DNA from: JAULUH01 sp032111745
GTDB lineage: Bacteria > Chloroflexota > Anaerolineae > JAAEKA01
Direction of reading: 5' to 3'
Length of the DNA: 16,115 nt
Assembly: GCA_032111745.1 (NCBI GenBank)
Contig: JAULUH010000413.1
Coordinates: 1 to 16,115 of the forward strand
The translations under genes and the position numbers were made by a program. Below are positions 9,384-16,115 of the stretch, piece after piece. Position 1 is the first letter of the stretch; every line of letters begins with the position of its first letter. The notes under the pieces were generated by a model. The model was given only the letters and a program-made list of their open reading frames with translations, did not search any database and had not been told where the DNA came from.

Positions 9384-10295
9384 ATGCCCCTGGTGAACTC
9401 CAGAGATATTTTGCAGGACGCCCGGGCCAGGGGGTATGGCATTCCCAGCCTGCTGGCCGGGACCCTGGAGATGATTCTGGGCGGGGTGGCCGCGGCCGAG
9501 GCTCTGGAGTCGCCGCTGATCCTGGCCTTCAACCAGGGGGCTACGCCGGGCGTCCCGCTGGAGGTGGGCGTGGCCCTGGCGGCCCATGTGGCGGCACGGG
9601 CAACGACGCCGGTAGCCGTGATCCTGGACCACGGCGCCAGCCTGGAGCAAGTGGAGGTGGCTATTCGCCACGGCGCGTCCTCGGTGATGTTCGACGGCTC
9701 GCACCTGCCTTACGCGGAGAACCTGCGGCTGACCTGCGAGGTGATTAACATGGCCCATGCGGCAGGAGTGGATGTGGAGGCCGAGCTGGGCGCGGTGGGC
9801 GGCTCGTCGGTGTACCTGGGAGATGCAGGCCCCCAGGCATCCATGACCGACCCCGGGCAGGCGGCTGACTTCGTGGCCCGCAGCGGCGTGGATGTGCTGG
9901 CCGTGTCCTTCGGCAACGCGCACGGCGTATACCGGGGCCAGCCGCAGCTGGACCTCGCGCGGGTGCAGCAGATCAGGGACCTGGTGGCGGTGCCGCTGGC
10001 CATGCATGGCGCGTCGGGGCTGGACCGGGGGGTCTATACCCAGGTGATCGACAGCGGCATCAGCAAGGTCTGCTATTACACGGCCATGGGCCGCCAGGTG
10101 AGCCAGGGCATCAGAGACTTCACGGCAGCAGCCAACCCGAACAAACTGAATTACCACCAGATCATCGCGCGGACGACGGACCTCTTCCGCGATGCCACGG
10201 CCGACCTGCTCGTGCTGTTGGGCTGCGCGGGCAAGGCCGCCGCTTACCAGGGAGACCACCAGAAGGAGCACGCCTCATACCATGGAGCTTTATGA
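9384..10295 (+). CDS. Class II (zinc) ketose-bisphosphate aldolase family protein
   Basis: A 303-residue TIM-barrel aldolase of the FbaA/GatY/KbaY/IolJ group. The catalytic Asp and zinc ligands are all recognisable: D82-H83 in VILDHG, E134 in EAELGAVGG, H180 in GNAHGVYRG and H208 in MHGASGLD. It should cleave a phosphorylated ketose to DHAP plus an aldehyde. Two places differ from the usual family. The early F-N-V-N-N-x-E block reads SLLAGTLE. The phosphate-binding N-(V/I)-D/A-T-(D/E) loop reads C230-Y-Y-T233, so the Asn and Asp are lost while the Thr stays. This may mean a different phosphate position or substrate. GGAGGG at 9369-9374 is nine bases before the ATG. It follows the kinase by 25 bp and overlaps the next gene by 14 bp. 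Confidence 0.88.
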   Translation: MPLVNSRDILQDARARGYGIPSLLAGTLEMILGGVAAAEALESPLILAFNQGATPGVPLEVGVALAAHVAARATTPVAVILDHGASLEQVEVAIRHGASSVMFDGSHLPYAENLRLTCEVINMAHAAGVDVEAELGAVGGSSVYLGDAGPQASMTDPGQAADFVARSGVDVLAVSFGNAHGVYRGQPQLDLARVQQIRDLVAVPLAMHGASGLDRGVYTQVIDSGISKVCYYTAMGRQVSQGIRDFTAAANPNKLNYHQIIARTTDLFRDATADLLVLLGCAGKAAAYQGDHQKEHASYHGAL

Positions 10296-11580
10296 TCGAC
10301 TTCTGCAGCGCGAGGCCCAGGGCAACCCCATCAGGGTAGGGCTGGTCGGCTGTGGCCAGATGGGCTCGGGGATGGTGCACGTGACCAACCAGATGGCGGG
10401 CATGAAGACCCTGGCCATCAGCGACATCGACGTCGACCGCCCGCGGAAGACCTTCGGTAAGATCGGGGTGCCGGAGGCGGAGATCTGCCTGACCAACCGG
10501 AAGGGGGAGGCGGAGGATGCCCTCGGCGCGGGCAAGGTACTGGTCACGGAGGACGCGCTGCTGCTGACCCAACTGGATGGCCTGGACATCCTGGTGGAAG
10601 CCACCGGCTATCCCGAGGTGGGCGCGCAGGTGGCCTGGCACAGCATTATGAACGCCAAGCACGTGGTGATGCTGAACGTGGAGACCGATGTGACCGTGGG
10701 CATCTACCTGCACGAGCTGGCCAAGCGGGCCGGCTGCGTGTACACGGTGGCCAGCGGGGACGAGCCAGGCGTGTGCAAGATGCTGTACGATTTTGCCCGC
10801 AGCCTGGGCTTCGAGGTGGTGTGCCTGGGCAAGGGCAAGAACAATCCCATCGATTACCACGCCACGCCCGAGTCGTGCTACGAGGAGGCCACCAGCAAGG
10901 GGATGAACCCCAAGATGCTGGCGGCGTTCAAGGACGGCACCAAGACCATGGTGGAGCTGGCTGCCATGTCCAACGCCACGGGCCTGGTGCCCGACGTGCC
11001 GGGCACCCACGGCCAGCGGGTGGACCTGCCCGATCTGAATAGCGTGTTGGTGCCGGCGGAGGATGGCGGAATACTCAGCCAGCGGGGCTGCGTGGAGTAC
11101 ACCACGGGCAAGGTGGCGCCGGGCGTGTTTGCCGTGATCACCTCCCACGACCGGCGGGTGCGGGTGGACATGAAGTTCCTGGCCATGGGCGACGGGCCCT
11201 ACTACACCCTGTACCGGCCCTATCACCTGTGCAACGTGGAGACGCCGATCTCCATCGCCGAGGCGGTGATCTACGGCGAGACCACGCTGGTGTCCAAGCA
11301 GATGGTGTCCGAGGTGATCGCCATTGCCAAGCGCGAGCTCAAGCCGGGCGAGGTGGTGGGCGACCTGGGCGGCCCGGACTACTTCAATCGCATCTACACC
11401 TACGAGGAGGCCAGGGTCCTAAACGCCATCCCCATGGGGTTGACGCCCGGCGGCACCGTGCTTAGGCCCATCGCCAGGGACGAGCTGTTGACGGCAGACA
11501 ACTTCGCGCCTGACCCCAGCCGATTCGCCTTCAAGCTGCGCCAGCTGCAGGATGCCATGCTGGCGGGCAGGCAGAACTAA
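10282..11580 (+). CDS. COG4091/DRL-type NAD(P)-dependent oxidoreductase with C-terminal SAF domain
   Basis: A 432-residue protein. After about 16 residues comes a Rossmann fold (IRVGLVGCGQMGSG, GxGxxG at 23-28) like that of homoserine dehydrogenase, with DILVEATGYPEVGAQ and HVVMLNVETDVTVG following. The middle (ASGDEPG, GKGKNN) is typical of the COG4091 group, and residues about 310-410 form a SAF-like region (ISIAEAV...LKPGE...TPGGTVLRP). The best-known member is Brucella DRL, which makes 2-C-methylerythritol 4-phosphate from deoxyxylulose phosphate; most members have no assigned role. In a sugar operon it may oxidise, reduce or rearrange a sugar or sugar phosphate. The frame is open upstream to 10192, but the ATG at 10282 fits the family N-terminus; AAGGAG lies at 10263-10268, 13 bases upstream. 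It overlaps the aldolase gene by 14 bp. Confidence 0.82.
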   Translation: MELYDRLLQREAQGNPIRVGLVGCGQMGSGMVHVTNQMAGMKTLAISDIDVDRPRKTFGKIGVPEAEICLTNRKGEAEDALGAGKVLVTEDALLLTQLDGLDILVEATGYPEVGAQVAWHSIMNAKHVVMLNVETDVTVGIYLHELAKRAGCVYTVASGDEPGVCKMLYDFARSLGFEVVCLGKGKNNPIDYHATPESCYEEATSKGMNPKMLAAFKDGTKTMVELAAMSNATGLVPDVPGTHGQRVDLPDLNSVLVPAEDGGILSQRGCVEYTTGKVAPGVFAVITSHDRRVRVDMKFLAMGDGPYYTLYRPYHLCNVETPISIAEAVIYGETTLVSKQMVSEVIAIAKRELKPGEVVGDLGGPDYFNRIYTYEEARVLNAIPMGLTPGGTVLRPIARDELLTADNFAPDPSRFAFKLRQLQDAMLAGRQN

Positions 11581-11635
11581 CGGGCGCTGCGTGGGTACGC
11601 CCAGGCCGCCTCACCACCAGGAAAGGCAGAATGCC

Positions 11636-12688
11636 ATGCCACCAACCATGCCCGCCGTCGTCGTCCGGGCCCCGATGGAATTCGCCGTGGAGGAGGTCCC
11701 GGTGCCCGAGGCCGAGCCCGGGGGATTCCTGCTGCAGGTTGAGGCGTGCGGGCTGTGTGGCTCCGATCTACGCACGCTGCGCGTCGGGCACCGCAAAGTG
11801 GTCTTCCCGTGGATCATCGGCCACGAGCTATGCGGCAGGCTGGTGGAGACCGGCGCGAGCTACGACGCACCGTGGCAGGTGGGCGAGCGGCTGGCGATCG
11901 GGCCCATCGTCTACTGCGGGACCTGCGACTTCTGCCAGGAGGGCCGCTACGAGCTGTGCGAGAACTACCGCGAGATCGCGCAGGCGTGGCCCGGCGGGTT
12001 CGCCGACTTCATCGCCATCCCGCCGGAGGCAGTGAGGCTGGGCAACATCCGAGTCGTGCCCGACGATGTGGACCCGGCCTTTGCGGCGATTACGGAGCCA
12101 CTGTCGTCGTGTCTCAATGCGCAGGAGAAGGGACAGGTGAGCCTGGGGGACACGGTGATGGTCATCGGCTCCGGCCCGGTAGGCTGCATCCACGTGGCGC
12201 TGGCCCGGGCCCGGGGGGCGCATAGGATCTTCATCGCGGACATGGTGGACGAGCGGCTGCGCCTGGCCGAGGCCTTCGAGCCGGACGCCACGATCAACGT
12301 CACCCGGGTGGACCTGGTGGAGGAAGTGCGGCGGCTGACCGGCGGCAAGGGCGCGGACGTGGTGGTGACGGCGTCTCCGGCGCCGGTGGCCCAGGTGCAG
12401 GCGGTAGAGATGGCGCGCAAGGGCGGCCGCATCCTGCTGTTTGGCGGCCTGCCCAAGGACAACAGCAAGCCGGGCGTGGACATGAACATCGTGCACTACA
12501 ACGCCCTGCACCTGATCGGCACCACGGTCTTTGCCCCGCGGCACCACCGGCAGGCGGTGGACCTGGTCACATCGGGCCGTTTTCCGATGGATAAGCTGGT
12601 GACGCATCGCTTTGCCCTCGACGCCTTCGTGGAGGGCGCGATGCTGGCGCTTGAGGGGCAGGTGTTGAAGGCAGTGTTCCTGCCGTAG
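11636..12688 (+). CDS. Zinc-dependent medium-chain alcohol/polyol dehydrogenase (MDR superfamily)
   Basis: A 350-residue MDR protein of the sorbitol/threonine-dehydrogenase type. The catalytic zinc site is C41 (CGLCGSD), H63-E64 (GHE) and E153 (TEP). The structural zinc site is complete, with C94, C97, C100 and C108. The NAD(P)-binding motif is GSGPVG (177-182), and the strand after it ends in ADMVDERL; an acidic residue there suggests NAD+ preference. It should oxidise a secondary alcohol of a sugar, polyol or sugar phosphate, or reduce the reverse carbonyl. The frame is open back to 11552, but the ATG at 11636 has AGGAAAGG nine bases upstream. It lies 55 bp after the COG4091 gene; a second dehydrogenase in one short operon suggests either two redox steps or an epimerisation by oxidation and reduction. 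Confidence 0.92.
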   Translation: MPPTMPAVVVRAPMEFAVEEVPVPEAEPGGFLLQVEACGLCGSDLRTLRVGHRKVVFPWIIGHELCGRLVETGASYDAPWQVGERLAIGPIVYCGTCDFCQEGRYELCENYREIAQAWPGGFADFIAIPPEAVRLGNIRVVPDDVDPAFAAITEPLSSCLNAQEKGQVSLGDTVMVIGSGPVGCIHVALARARGAHRIFIADMVDERLRLAEAFEPDATINVTRVDLVEEVRRLTGGKGADVVVTASPAPVAQVQAVEMARKGGRILLFGGLPKDNSKPGVDMNIVHYNALHLIGTTVFAPRHHRQAVDLVTSGRFPMDKLVTHRFALDAFVEGAMLALEGQVLKAVFLP

Positions 12689-12692
12689 GACC

Positions 12693-12727
12693 GGCTATCG
12701 GTAATCGGTGATTAGTAAACGGTGTCC
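12693..12727 (+). repeat. Heptamer repeat array, five degenerate units
   Basis: The 41-bp gap between the dehydrogenase and the next gene is almost wholly made of 7-bp units: GGCTATC, GGTAATC, GGTGATT, AGTAAAC, GGTGTCC. The consensus GGTAATC is the reverse complement of GATTACC, the unit of the larger array at 15315-15391. The start codon at 12730 follows two bases after the last unit. Confidence 0.7.
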
Positions 12728-12729
12728 GG

Positions 12730-13827
12730 ATGTGTAACGAGAGCATTGGCTTGGAGCAGGTGCGGAAACGCATTGCGGAGAATGGCCTGCGCCACGAGCG
12801 ACTGGCGTTGCAGGACGGCGCGTTCGTCTTGGTGCTGGAGCATGGTGGCCGGATTCTGGGGCCGTTTCTGGCCGAGGGTGAGGCCAGCATTTTTTGGCTC
12901 AACGGCGTCTGGCAGGACCCGGATGCTTTTGCGGCCTTCGTCGCGGCCGGCGAATGGAACCTGGGAGGTGAGCGCGTGTGGATCGCGCCCGAGCTTCAGT
13001 ACGCGGTGCGGGATCGCAGCGACTTTTGGGGCACGGTGGCCTGCCCCGCGGAGGTTGATCCAGGCCACTACACACTGGAGGGCAGGCCTGGCGGCTGCAC
13101 GTTGCGGCAGACCTGCACGTTGCAGGCCTACAACCTGGCCAGCGGCAGCAAGGAGCTGGCCATCCAGCGCAGCATCCGACCGGCGGCCAATCCGCTGCAG
13201 GCGCTGGGCTATTTTGATGAGCTGATGCAGGATGTGGTCTATGCTGGATACGAACACACGGTGACCATCACTGAAACCCGCCACGATGACATCATGAGCG
13301 AGGGCTGGGCATTGATCCAGCTCAATCCAGGGGGTGAATTGCTGATGCCGGCCTCGCCCGAGATCGAGGCCATCGACTATTTCGCGCCGGTGGATGCAGC
13401 GCACCAGATCATCGACCGGGAATGTGGCGGCGTGCGGGTGAAGATCAGAGGGCGCCGACAGTTCAAGGTCGGCTACAAGGCCTGCCACCTGTTCGGGCGG
13501 GCGGGCTACATCAACCGCCTGGACGACGGCCGCTGGTACCTCCTGGTGCGCAACTTCTTCAACAACCCTTCGGTTCCCTACGCCGAAGAGCCTCCCCAGC
13601 TGCCTGGCTGCCACGGGCATTCCGTGCACGTCTACAGCGACGACGGCGGCCTGGGTGGCTTTGGCGAGCTGGAGGTTATGGGCCAGACCATTGGTGGCCC
13701 GACTGGCCGCAGCACCAGCAGCGACCAGTTCCTGCTATGGCTGTTCGTGGGCCCGGAAGCGGGCGTCCAGCGCCTGGCCCGGCATTTGTTGGGCATATCT
13801 GTGCGACCATCCATGCCGGCGGCGTGA
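12730..13827 (+). CDS. Uncharacterised protein resembling the mutarotase-fold DUF6786/DUF4432 group
   Basis: A 365-residue soluble protein with no signal peptide or membrane segment. It is rich in predicted beta strands with Trp and Gly, including GGRILGPF, LGGERVWIAPELQY, GWALIQLNPGGELLMPA and LPGCHGHSVHVYSDD, as in galactose-mutarotase-like beta-sandwich proteins. The GG-R-x-W-x-A-P-E block is what makes me think of the DUF6786 family, which I know mainly from sugar-catabolic clusters; the assignment is from memory of the pattern. Position between a dehydrogenase and a sugar isomerase fits an aldose 1-epimerase or carbohydrate-binding role, but this is inference. Candidate acid/base residues are H304 and H306 in CHGHS and nearby acidic residues. 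The ATG at 12730 directly follows the heptamer repeat and has no clear RBS. The gene ends 41 bp before the isomerase. Confidence 0.7.
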   Translation: MCNESIGLEQVRKRIAENGLRHERLALQDGAFVLVLEHGGRILGPFLAEGEASIFWLNGVWQDPDAFAAFVAAGEWNLGGERVWIAPELQYAVRDRSDFWGTVACPAEVDPGHYTLEGRPGGCTLRQTCTLQAYNLASGSKELAIQRSIRPAANPLQALGYFDELMQDVVYAGYEHTVTITETRHDDIMSEGWALIQLNPGGELLMPASPEIEAIDYFAPVDAAHQIIDRECGGVRVKIRGRRQFKVGYKACHLFGRAGYINRLDDGRWYLLVRNFFNNPSVPYAEEPPQLPGCHGHSVHVYSDDGGLGGFGELEVMGQTIGGPTGRSTSSDQFLLWLFVGPEAGVQRLARHLLGISVRPSMPAA

Positions 13828-13868
13828 TGCCGGCGAAATCACTTCAGCGCAGAAGGAGACGGAATCCG

Positions 13869-15299
13869 ATGAAGCTCTTCGACAAGCCTACCACCTTTGG
13901 CCTGATTGTCGGCACCCGAGGGTTCTTCAACGCGGAGCTGGCGGTACAGGGACGCCAGGACCTGCTGGCCAAGCTGGACAGCCTTGGGTACAAGGTTGTC
14001 ATCCCACCGGTAGATGCCACGCCCAACGGCGCGATCGAGAGCTATGCCGATGCCAAGGTGTGTGCCCAGCTGTTCAAGCAGCACCAAGACGAGATCGACG
14101 GCATCGTGGTGGTGTTGCCGAACTTCGGCGACGAGATGGGCGTGGTATACACGCTGGACATGGCCGGCCTGAGGGTGCCGGTGCTGGTGCAGGCCTGCGA
14201 CGACGAGGACCCCATGAAGCTCCTGGTGGCGGAGCGGCGGGACGCCTTCTGCGGCAAGTTCTCGGTATGCAACAACCTGTACCAGTTCGGCATTCCCTTT
14301 ACCGACACCACCTACCACACCTGCCGCATCGACAGCGAGGAGTTCACCCGGGACCTGGATTACTTCGCCCGGGTGTGCCGGGTGGTGAAGGGGCTGACCC
14401 ACATGCGGGTGGGCGCCATTGGTGCCCGGCCCACGCCCTTCCACACCTGCCGCTACAGCGAGAAGCTTTTGCAGGGCACTGGCATCACCGTGGTGACGGT
14501 GGATCTCTCGGAGATCATGGGCAAGGCGAACGGCCTGTTGAAGGGGGATGCCCCGGCGGTGGCAGCCAAGATCGACGAGATCAGGGCCTACGGCACCATC
14601 CCGGCGACGATCAGGGATGAGGCGGTAAGGCGGCAGGCGGCGTGGTCGGTGGCCGTGGAGGGATGGATGGCGGAGCAGGAGTGTGACGCCAGCGCGATCC
14701 AGTGCTGGACCTCACTGCAGATCAACTATGGCTGCGCCACCTGTCTGACGATGAGCATGATGGGTGAACGGCTGATGCCCAGCGCCTGCGAGGTGGATAT
14801 TACCGGGGCCGTGTCGATGTATGCGCTGGCCCTGGCCTCGGGCAATCCCCCGGGCTTTCTGGACTGGAACAACAACTACGGCGACGACCGGGACATGTGC
14901 ATCAACACCCATTGCAGCAACTACCCCAAGGGCTTCATCGGCAAGACGCCGGAGATATCCAACCTGGATGTGATCGGGGCCTCAGTGGGCTTCGAGCGCA
15001 GCTTTGGGGCCATCAAGGCCCAGGTAGCGGCCGGGCCCATGACCTTCTTCCGCATGTCCACCGACGACCGCAACGGGCTGATCCGCTCCTACGTGGGCGA
15101 GGGTGAGTTCACAGACGATCCCACCAACATCCAGGGCGGCTCGGCGGTGTGCCGTATCGACAACTTGCAGCAGATGATGAAATACGTCTGCAAGCAGGGC
15201 TTCGAGCATCACGTGGCCCAGGTGCGCGGGCATTGGGCCGGCGTCCTGGAAGAGGCGATCACGACGTACCTGGACTGGGAGATGTACAGGCATCGGTGA
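13869..15299 (+). CDS. L-fucose/L-arabinose isomerase family protein
   Basis: A 476-residue protein of the FucI/AraA superfamily (COG2407-like). The N-terminal Rossmann-like half starts GLIVGTRGFFN and carries IDGIVVVLPNFGDE. The C-terminal half holds the metal-site residues: E308 in SACEVDITG, D332 in LDWNN and H455 in QVRGHW. The E-to-D spacing of 24 residues equals that of E. coli FucI (E337, D361). These enzymes convert an aldose to a ketose with Mn2+ in the cytoplasm; the exact sugar is not readable, and some homologues have lost isomerase activity. The frame is open back to 13422 inside the previous gene, but the ATG at 13869 has AAGGAG ten bases upstream and begins the family homology. 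The last codons and the TGA lie within the heptamer repeat that follows. Confidence 0.85.
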   Translation: MKLFDKPTTFGLIVGTRGFFNAELAVQGRQDLLAKLDSLGYKVVIPPVDATPNGAIESYADAKVCAQLFKQHQDEIDGIVVVLPNFGDEMGVVYTLDMAGLRVPVLVQACDDEDPMKLLVAERRDAFCGKFSVCNNLYQFGIPFTDTTYHTCRIDSEEFTRDLDYFARVCRVVKGLTHMRVGAIGARPTPFHTCRYSEKLLQGTGITVVTVDLSEIMGKANGLLKGDAPAVAAKIDEIRAYGTIPATIRDEAVRRQAAWSVAVEGWMAEQECDASAIQCWTSLQINYGCATCLTMSMMGERLMPSACEVDITGAVSMYALALASGNPPGFLDWNNNYGDDRDMCINTHCSNYPKGFIGKTPEISNLDVIGASVGFERSFGAIKAQVAAGPMTFFRMSTDDRNGLIRSYVGEGEFTDDPTNIQGGSAVCRIDNLQQMMKYVCKQGFEHHVAQVRGHWAGVLEEAITTYLDWEMYRHR

Positions 15300-15391
15300 T
15301 CGGTGATCGGTCACTGATGACTGATAACCGATGACTGATAACCGATTACGGATAACCGATTACCGATTACCGATTACCGGTTACCGGCTAC
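15292..15391 (+). repeat. Heptamer repeat array able to form a 20-bp hairpin
   Basis: From 15315 to 15391 the sequence is eleven consecutive 7-bp units of the pattern NGRTNAC or close to it (TGATGAC, TGATAAC, CGATTAC and so on; CGATTAC is commonest). It contains a perfect 14-bp tandem repeat at 15316-15329 and 15330-15343. Just before it, 15292-15311 carries the unit in opposite orientation (ATCGGTG repeated). This left arm can pair with 15355-15374 over all 20 positions, 18 Watson-Crick plus two G-U, leaving a 43-nt loop. The hairpin would lie in the mRNA between the isomerase and transporter genes and could act as an mRNA stabiliser, a processing site or a partial terminator (there is no T-tract). 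Confidence 0.75.
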
Positions 15392-15398
15392 TGATCGT

Positions 15399-15413
15399 AG
15401 AAAGGAGGTGATC
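15399..15413 (+). promoter_or_regulatory. Orphan extended Shine-Dalgarno sequence
   Basis: AGAAAGGAGGTGATC is fully complementary to the usual 3' tail of bacterial 16S rRNA (GATCACCTCCTTTCT). No ATG, GTG or TTG lies at a usable distance downstream; the nearest is a GTG at 15426, 17 bases after GGAGG. That GTG opens a 27-codon frame ending at 15509, which overlaps the true transporter gene and looks unremarkable. The transporter gene has its own RBS at 15468-15474. Confidence 0.5.
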
Positions 15414-15480
15414 TCAGCAGAAGCCGTGATCGTCGAATTGGTTCAGTCTTATCAGGTGAAACTCAAAGAGGAGGAAATTG

Positions 15481-16115
15481 ATGAGCAAGAAACCGATCAG
15501 CCGGCGTGAGTTCCTGCGCTTAAGCGCGCTCGCGTCGGCCAGTGTGGCGGCGGCGGCCTGTGCGGCGCCGACCACGGCACCGGCACCCGCGGCGCCGGCG
15601 GCGGCCACTCTAGCCCCGGCGGCAGCGGCGCCAGCGGCAGGAGAGGTGACGTTGGACGTGATGTCCCTGGCCGAGTACGAGGCGCCCTATCGTGAGATCT
15701 GGAACGCCTTCCAGGCCAGCCATCCGGGCATCAAGATCAACGTGTTCTCGATCAACGAAGACACGGCGGCGGCGCATGAGGCCAAGGTGGCGGGCGGCTA
15801 CCTGCCGGCCATCGAGCTCACCCAGGAGATGCAGATCTTCTTCGACAAGAGCAACTACGAGATGGCGGTGAATCTCGGCGAGCTCCCCTTCGAATGGTGG
15901 GATCGCTGGCAGTTCGACGTCAAGAATGCCTGGTCGAACCTGCACGGATTGCCCGGCCCGCGCTCGCTGGACGTCCTCCAGGGCTTCGTCATGACCTGGC
16001 AGTACAACAAGGAGCTGATGGACCAGGCTGGGCTCGATCCACAGGCGGACGTCAAGTCCTGGGACGACCTGAAGAACTGGATGACCCAAGGCACCGAGTG
16101 GGCGGCCAAGACCGA
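15481..16115 (+). CDS. ABC transporter sugar-binding lipoprotein (family 1), C-terminus outside the window
   Basis: The first 211 codons are present. The N-terminus SRREFLRLSALASASVAAAAC carries a twin-arginine motif (S7-R8-R9-E-F-L), a hydrophobic stretch and a lipobox ending at C27 (AAAC), so the protein is likely exported by Tat and lipid-anchored. An Ala/Pro/Thr-rich flexible linker follows to about residue 54. Then comes the mature UgpB/MalE-like fold: EVTLDVMSLAEYE, WNAFQASHPGIKINVF, and MTWQYNKELMDQAGLDP followed by SWDDLKNW. These are typical of extracellular sugar-binding proteins of ABC importers. The ATG at 15481 has GAGGAGG six bases upstream. It probably begins the transport section of the operon, with permease genes expected beyond the right edge. 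Confidence 0.9.
   Translation, partial: MSKKPISRREFLRLSALASASVAAAACAAPTTAPAPAAPAAATLAPAAAAPAAGEVTLDVMSLAEYEAPYREIWNAFQASHPGIKINVFSINEDTAAAHEAKVAGGYLPAIELTQEMQIFFDKSNYEMAVNLGELPFEWWDRWQFDVKNAWSNLHGLPGPRSLDVLQGFVMTWQYNKELMDQAGLDPQADVKSWDDLKNWMTQGTEWAAKT

Noticed and set aside
10162..11226. 354-codon minus-strand open frame opposite the COG4091 gene
   Set aside because: The product is extremely rich in His, Leu, Ala and Gly without recognisable domains. The plus strand has a clear Rossmann and SAF protein.
13422..13868. N-terminal extension of the isomerase frame into the preceding gene
   Set aside because: The extension overlaps the real mutarotase-like gene, has an Arg/Pro/Gly-rich non-protein-like composition, and the ATG at 13869 has a good RBS and starts the family homology.
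15292..15391. CRISPR array
   Set aside because: Units are only 7 bp and contiguous without spacers, so this is a tandem heptamer repeat.
15292..15400. Classical intrinsic terminator after the isomerase gene
   Set aside because: The predicted stem is long, but the loop is 43 nt and no run of T follows, so efficient rho-independent termination is doubtful.

Overview
The window is GC-rich, densely coded bacterial DNA. It probably comes from the Chloroflexota, perhaps an Anaerolineae or Caldilinea-like lineage. This is an inference from three things: the solute-binding lipoprotein has a Tat-type signal followed by a long Ala/Pro/Thr linker, there is a very large ATPase-type LuxR (LAL) regulator, and heptamer repeats fill gaps between genes. 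No rRNA, tRNA, transposase or CRISPR array is visible.

Left part (1-6116, all minus strand). Reading along transcription from the right: a LAL-family LuxR regulator (6053-3180); a small stand-alone ParB-like domain protein (3001-2531); a two-gene unit of an aminoglycoside-phosphotransferase-fold kinase (2470-1376) and a SAM-dependent methyltransferase (1330-278); and the first 20 codons of an isochorismatase-like cysteine hydrolase with its own promoter and RBS (60-1). These look like separate accessory or regulatory genes, except for the kinase-methyltransferase pair.

Middle (6117-6765). A divergent intergenic region. It holds the 5' part of a conserved zinc-ribbon-like gene that appears truncated (6422-6135, minus). 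On the plus strand it holds a good sigma70-type promoter with operator-like repeats in front of the sugar operon.

Right part (6766-16115, all plus strand). A compact carbohydrate-catabolism operon. The order is a SorC-family regulator, an FGGY sugar kinase, a class II ketose-bisphosphate aldolase, a COG4091/DRL-type NAD(P)-dependent oxidoreductase with a SAF domain, a zinc medium-chain dehydrogenase, a mutarotase-fold-like protein of unknown function, an L-fucose/L-arabinose-isomerase-family protein, and the start of an ABC sugar-binding lipoprotein that runs off the window. A plausible logic is uptake by the ABC system, ring or anomer handling, isomerisation and/or oxidation, phosphorylation by the FGGY kinase, and retro-aldol cleavage to DHAP plus an aldehyde, all under SorC control by a phosphorylated intermediate. 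The gene set does not match any pathway I can name, so the substrate is open. The DRL-like enzyme and an altered phosphate loop in the aldolase suggest a non-standard, possibly branched or deoxy, sugar.

Two gaps in this operon (12693-12727 and 15292-15391) carry the same 7-bp repeat family. The second can fold into a 20-bp hairpin just before the transporter gene, followed by an orphan, extended Shine-Dalgarno sequence.
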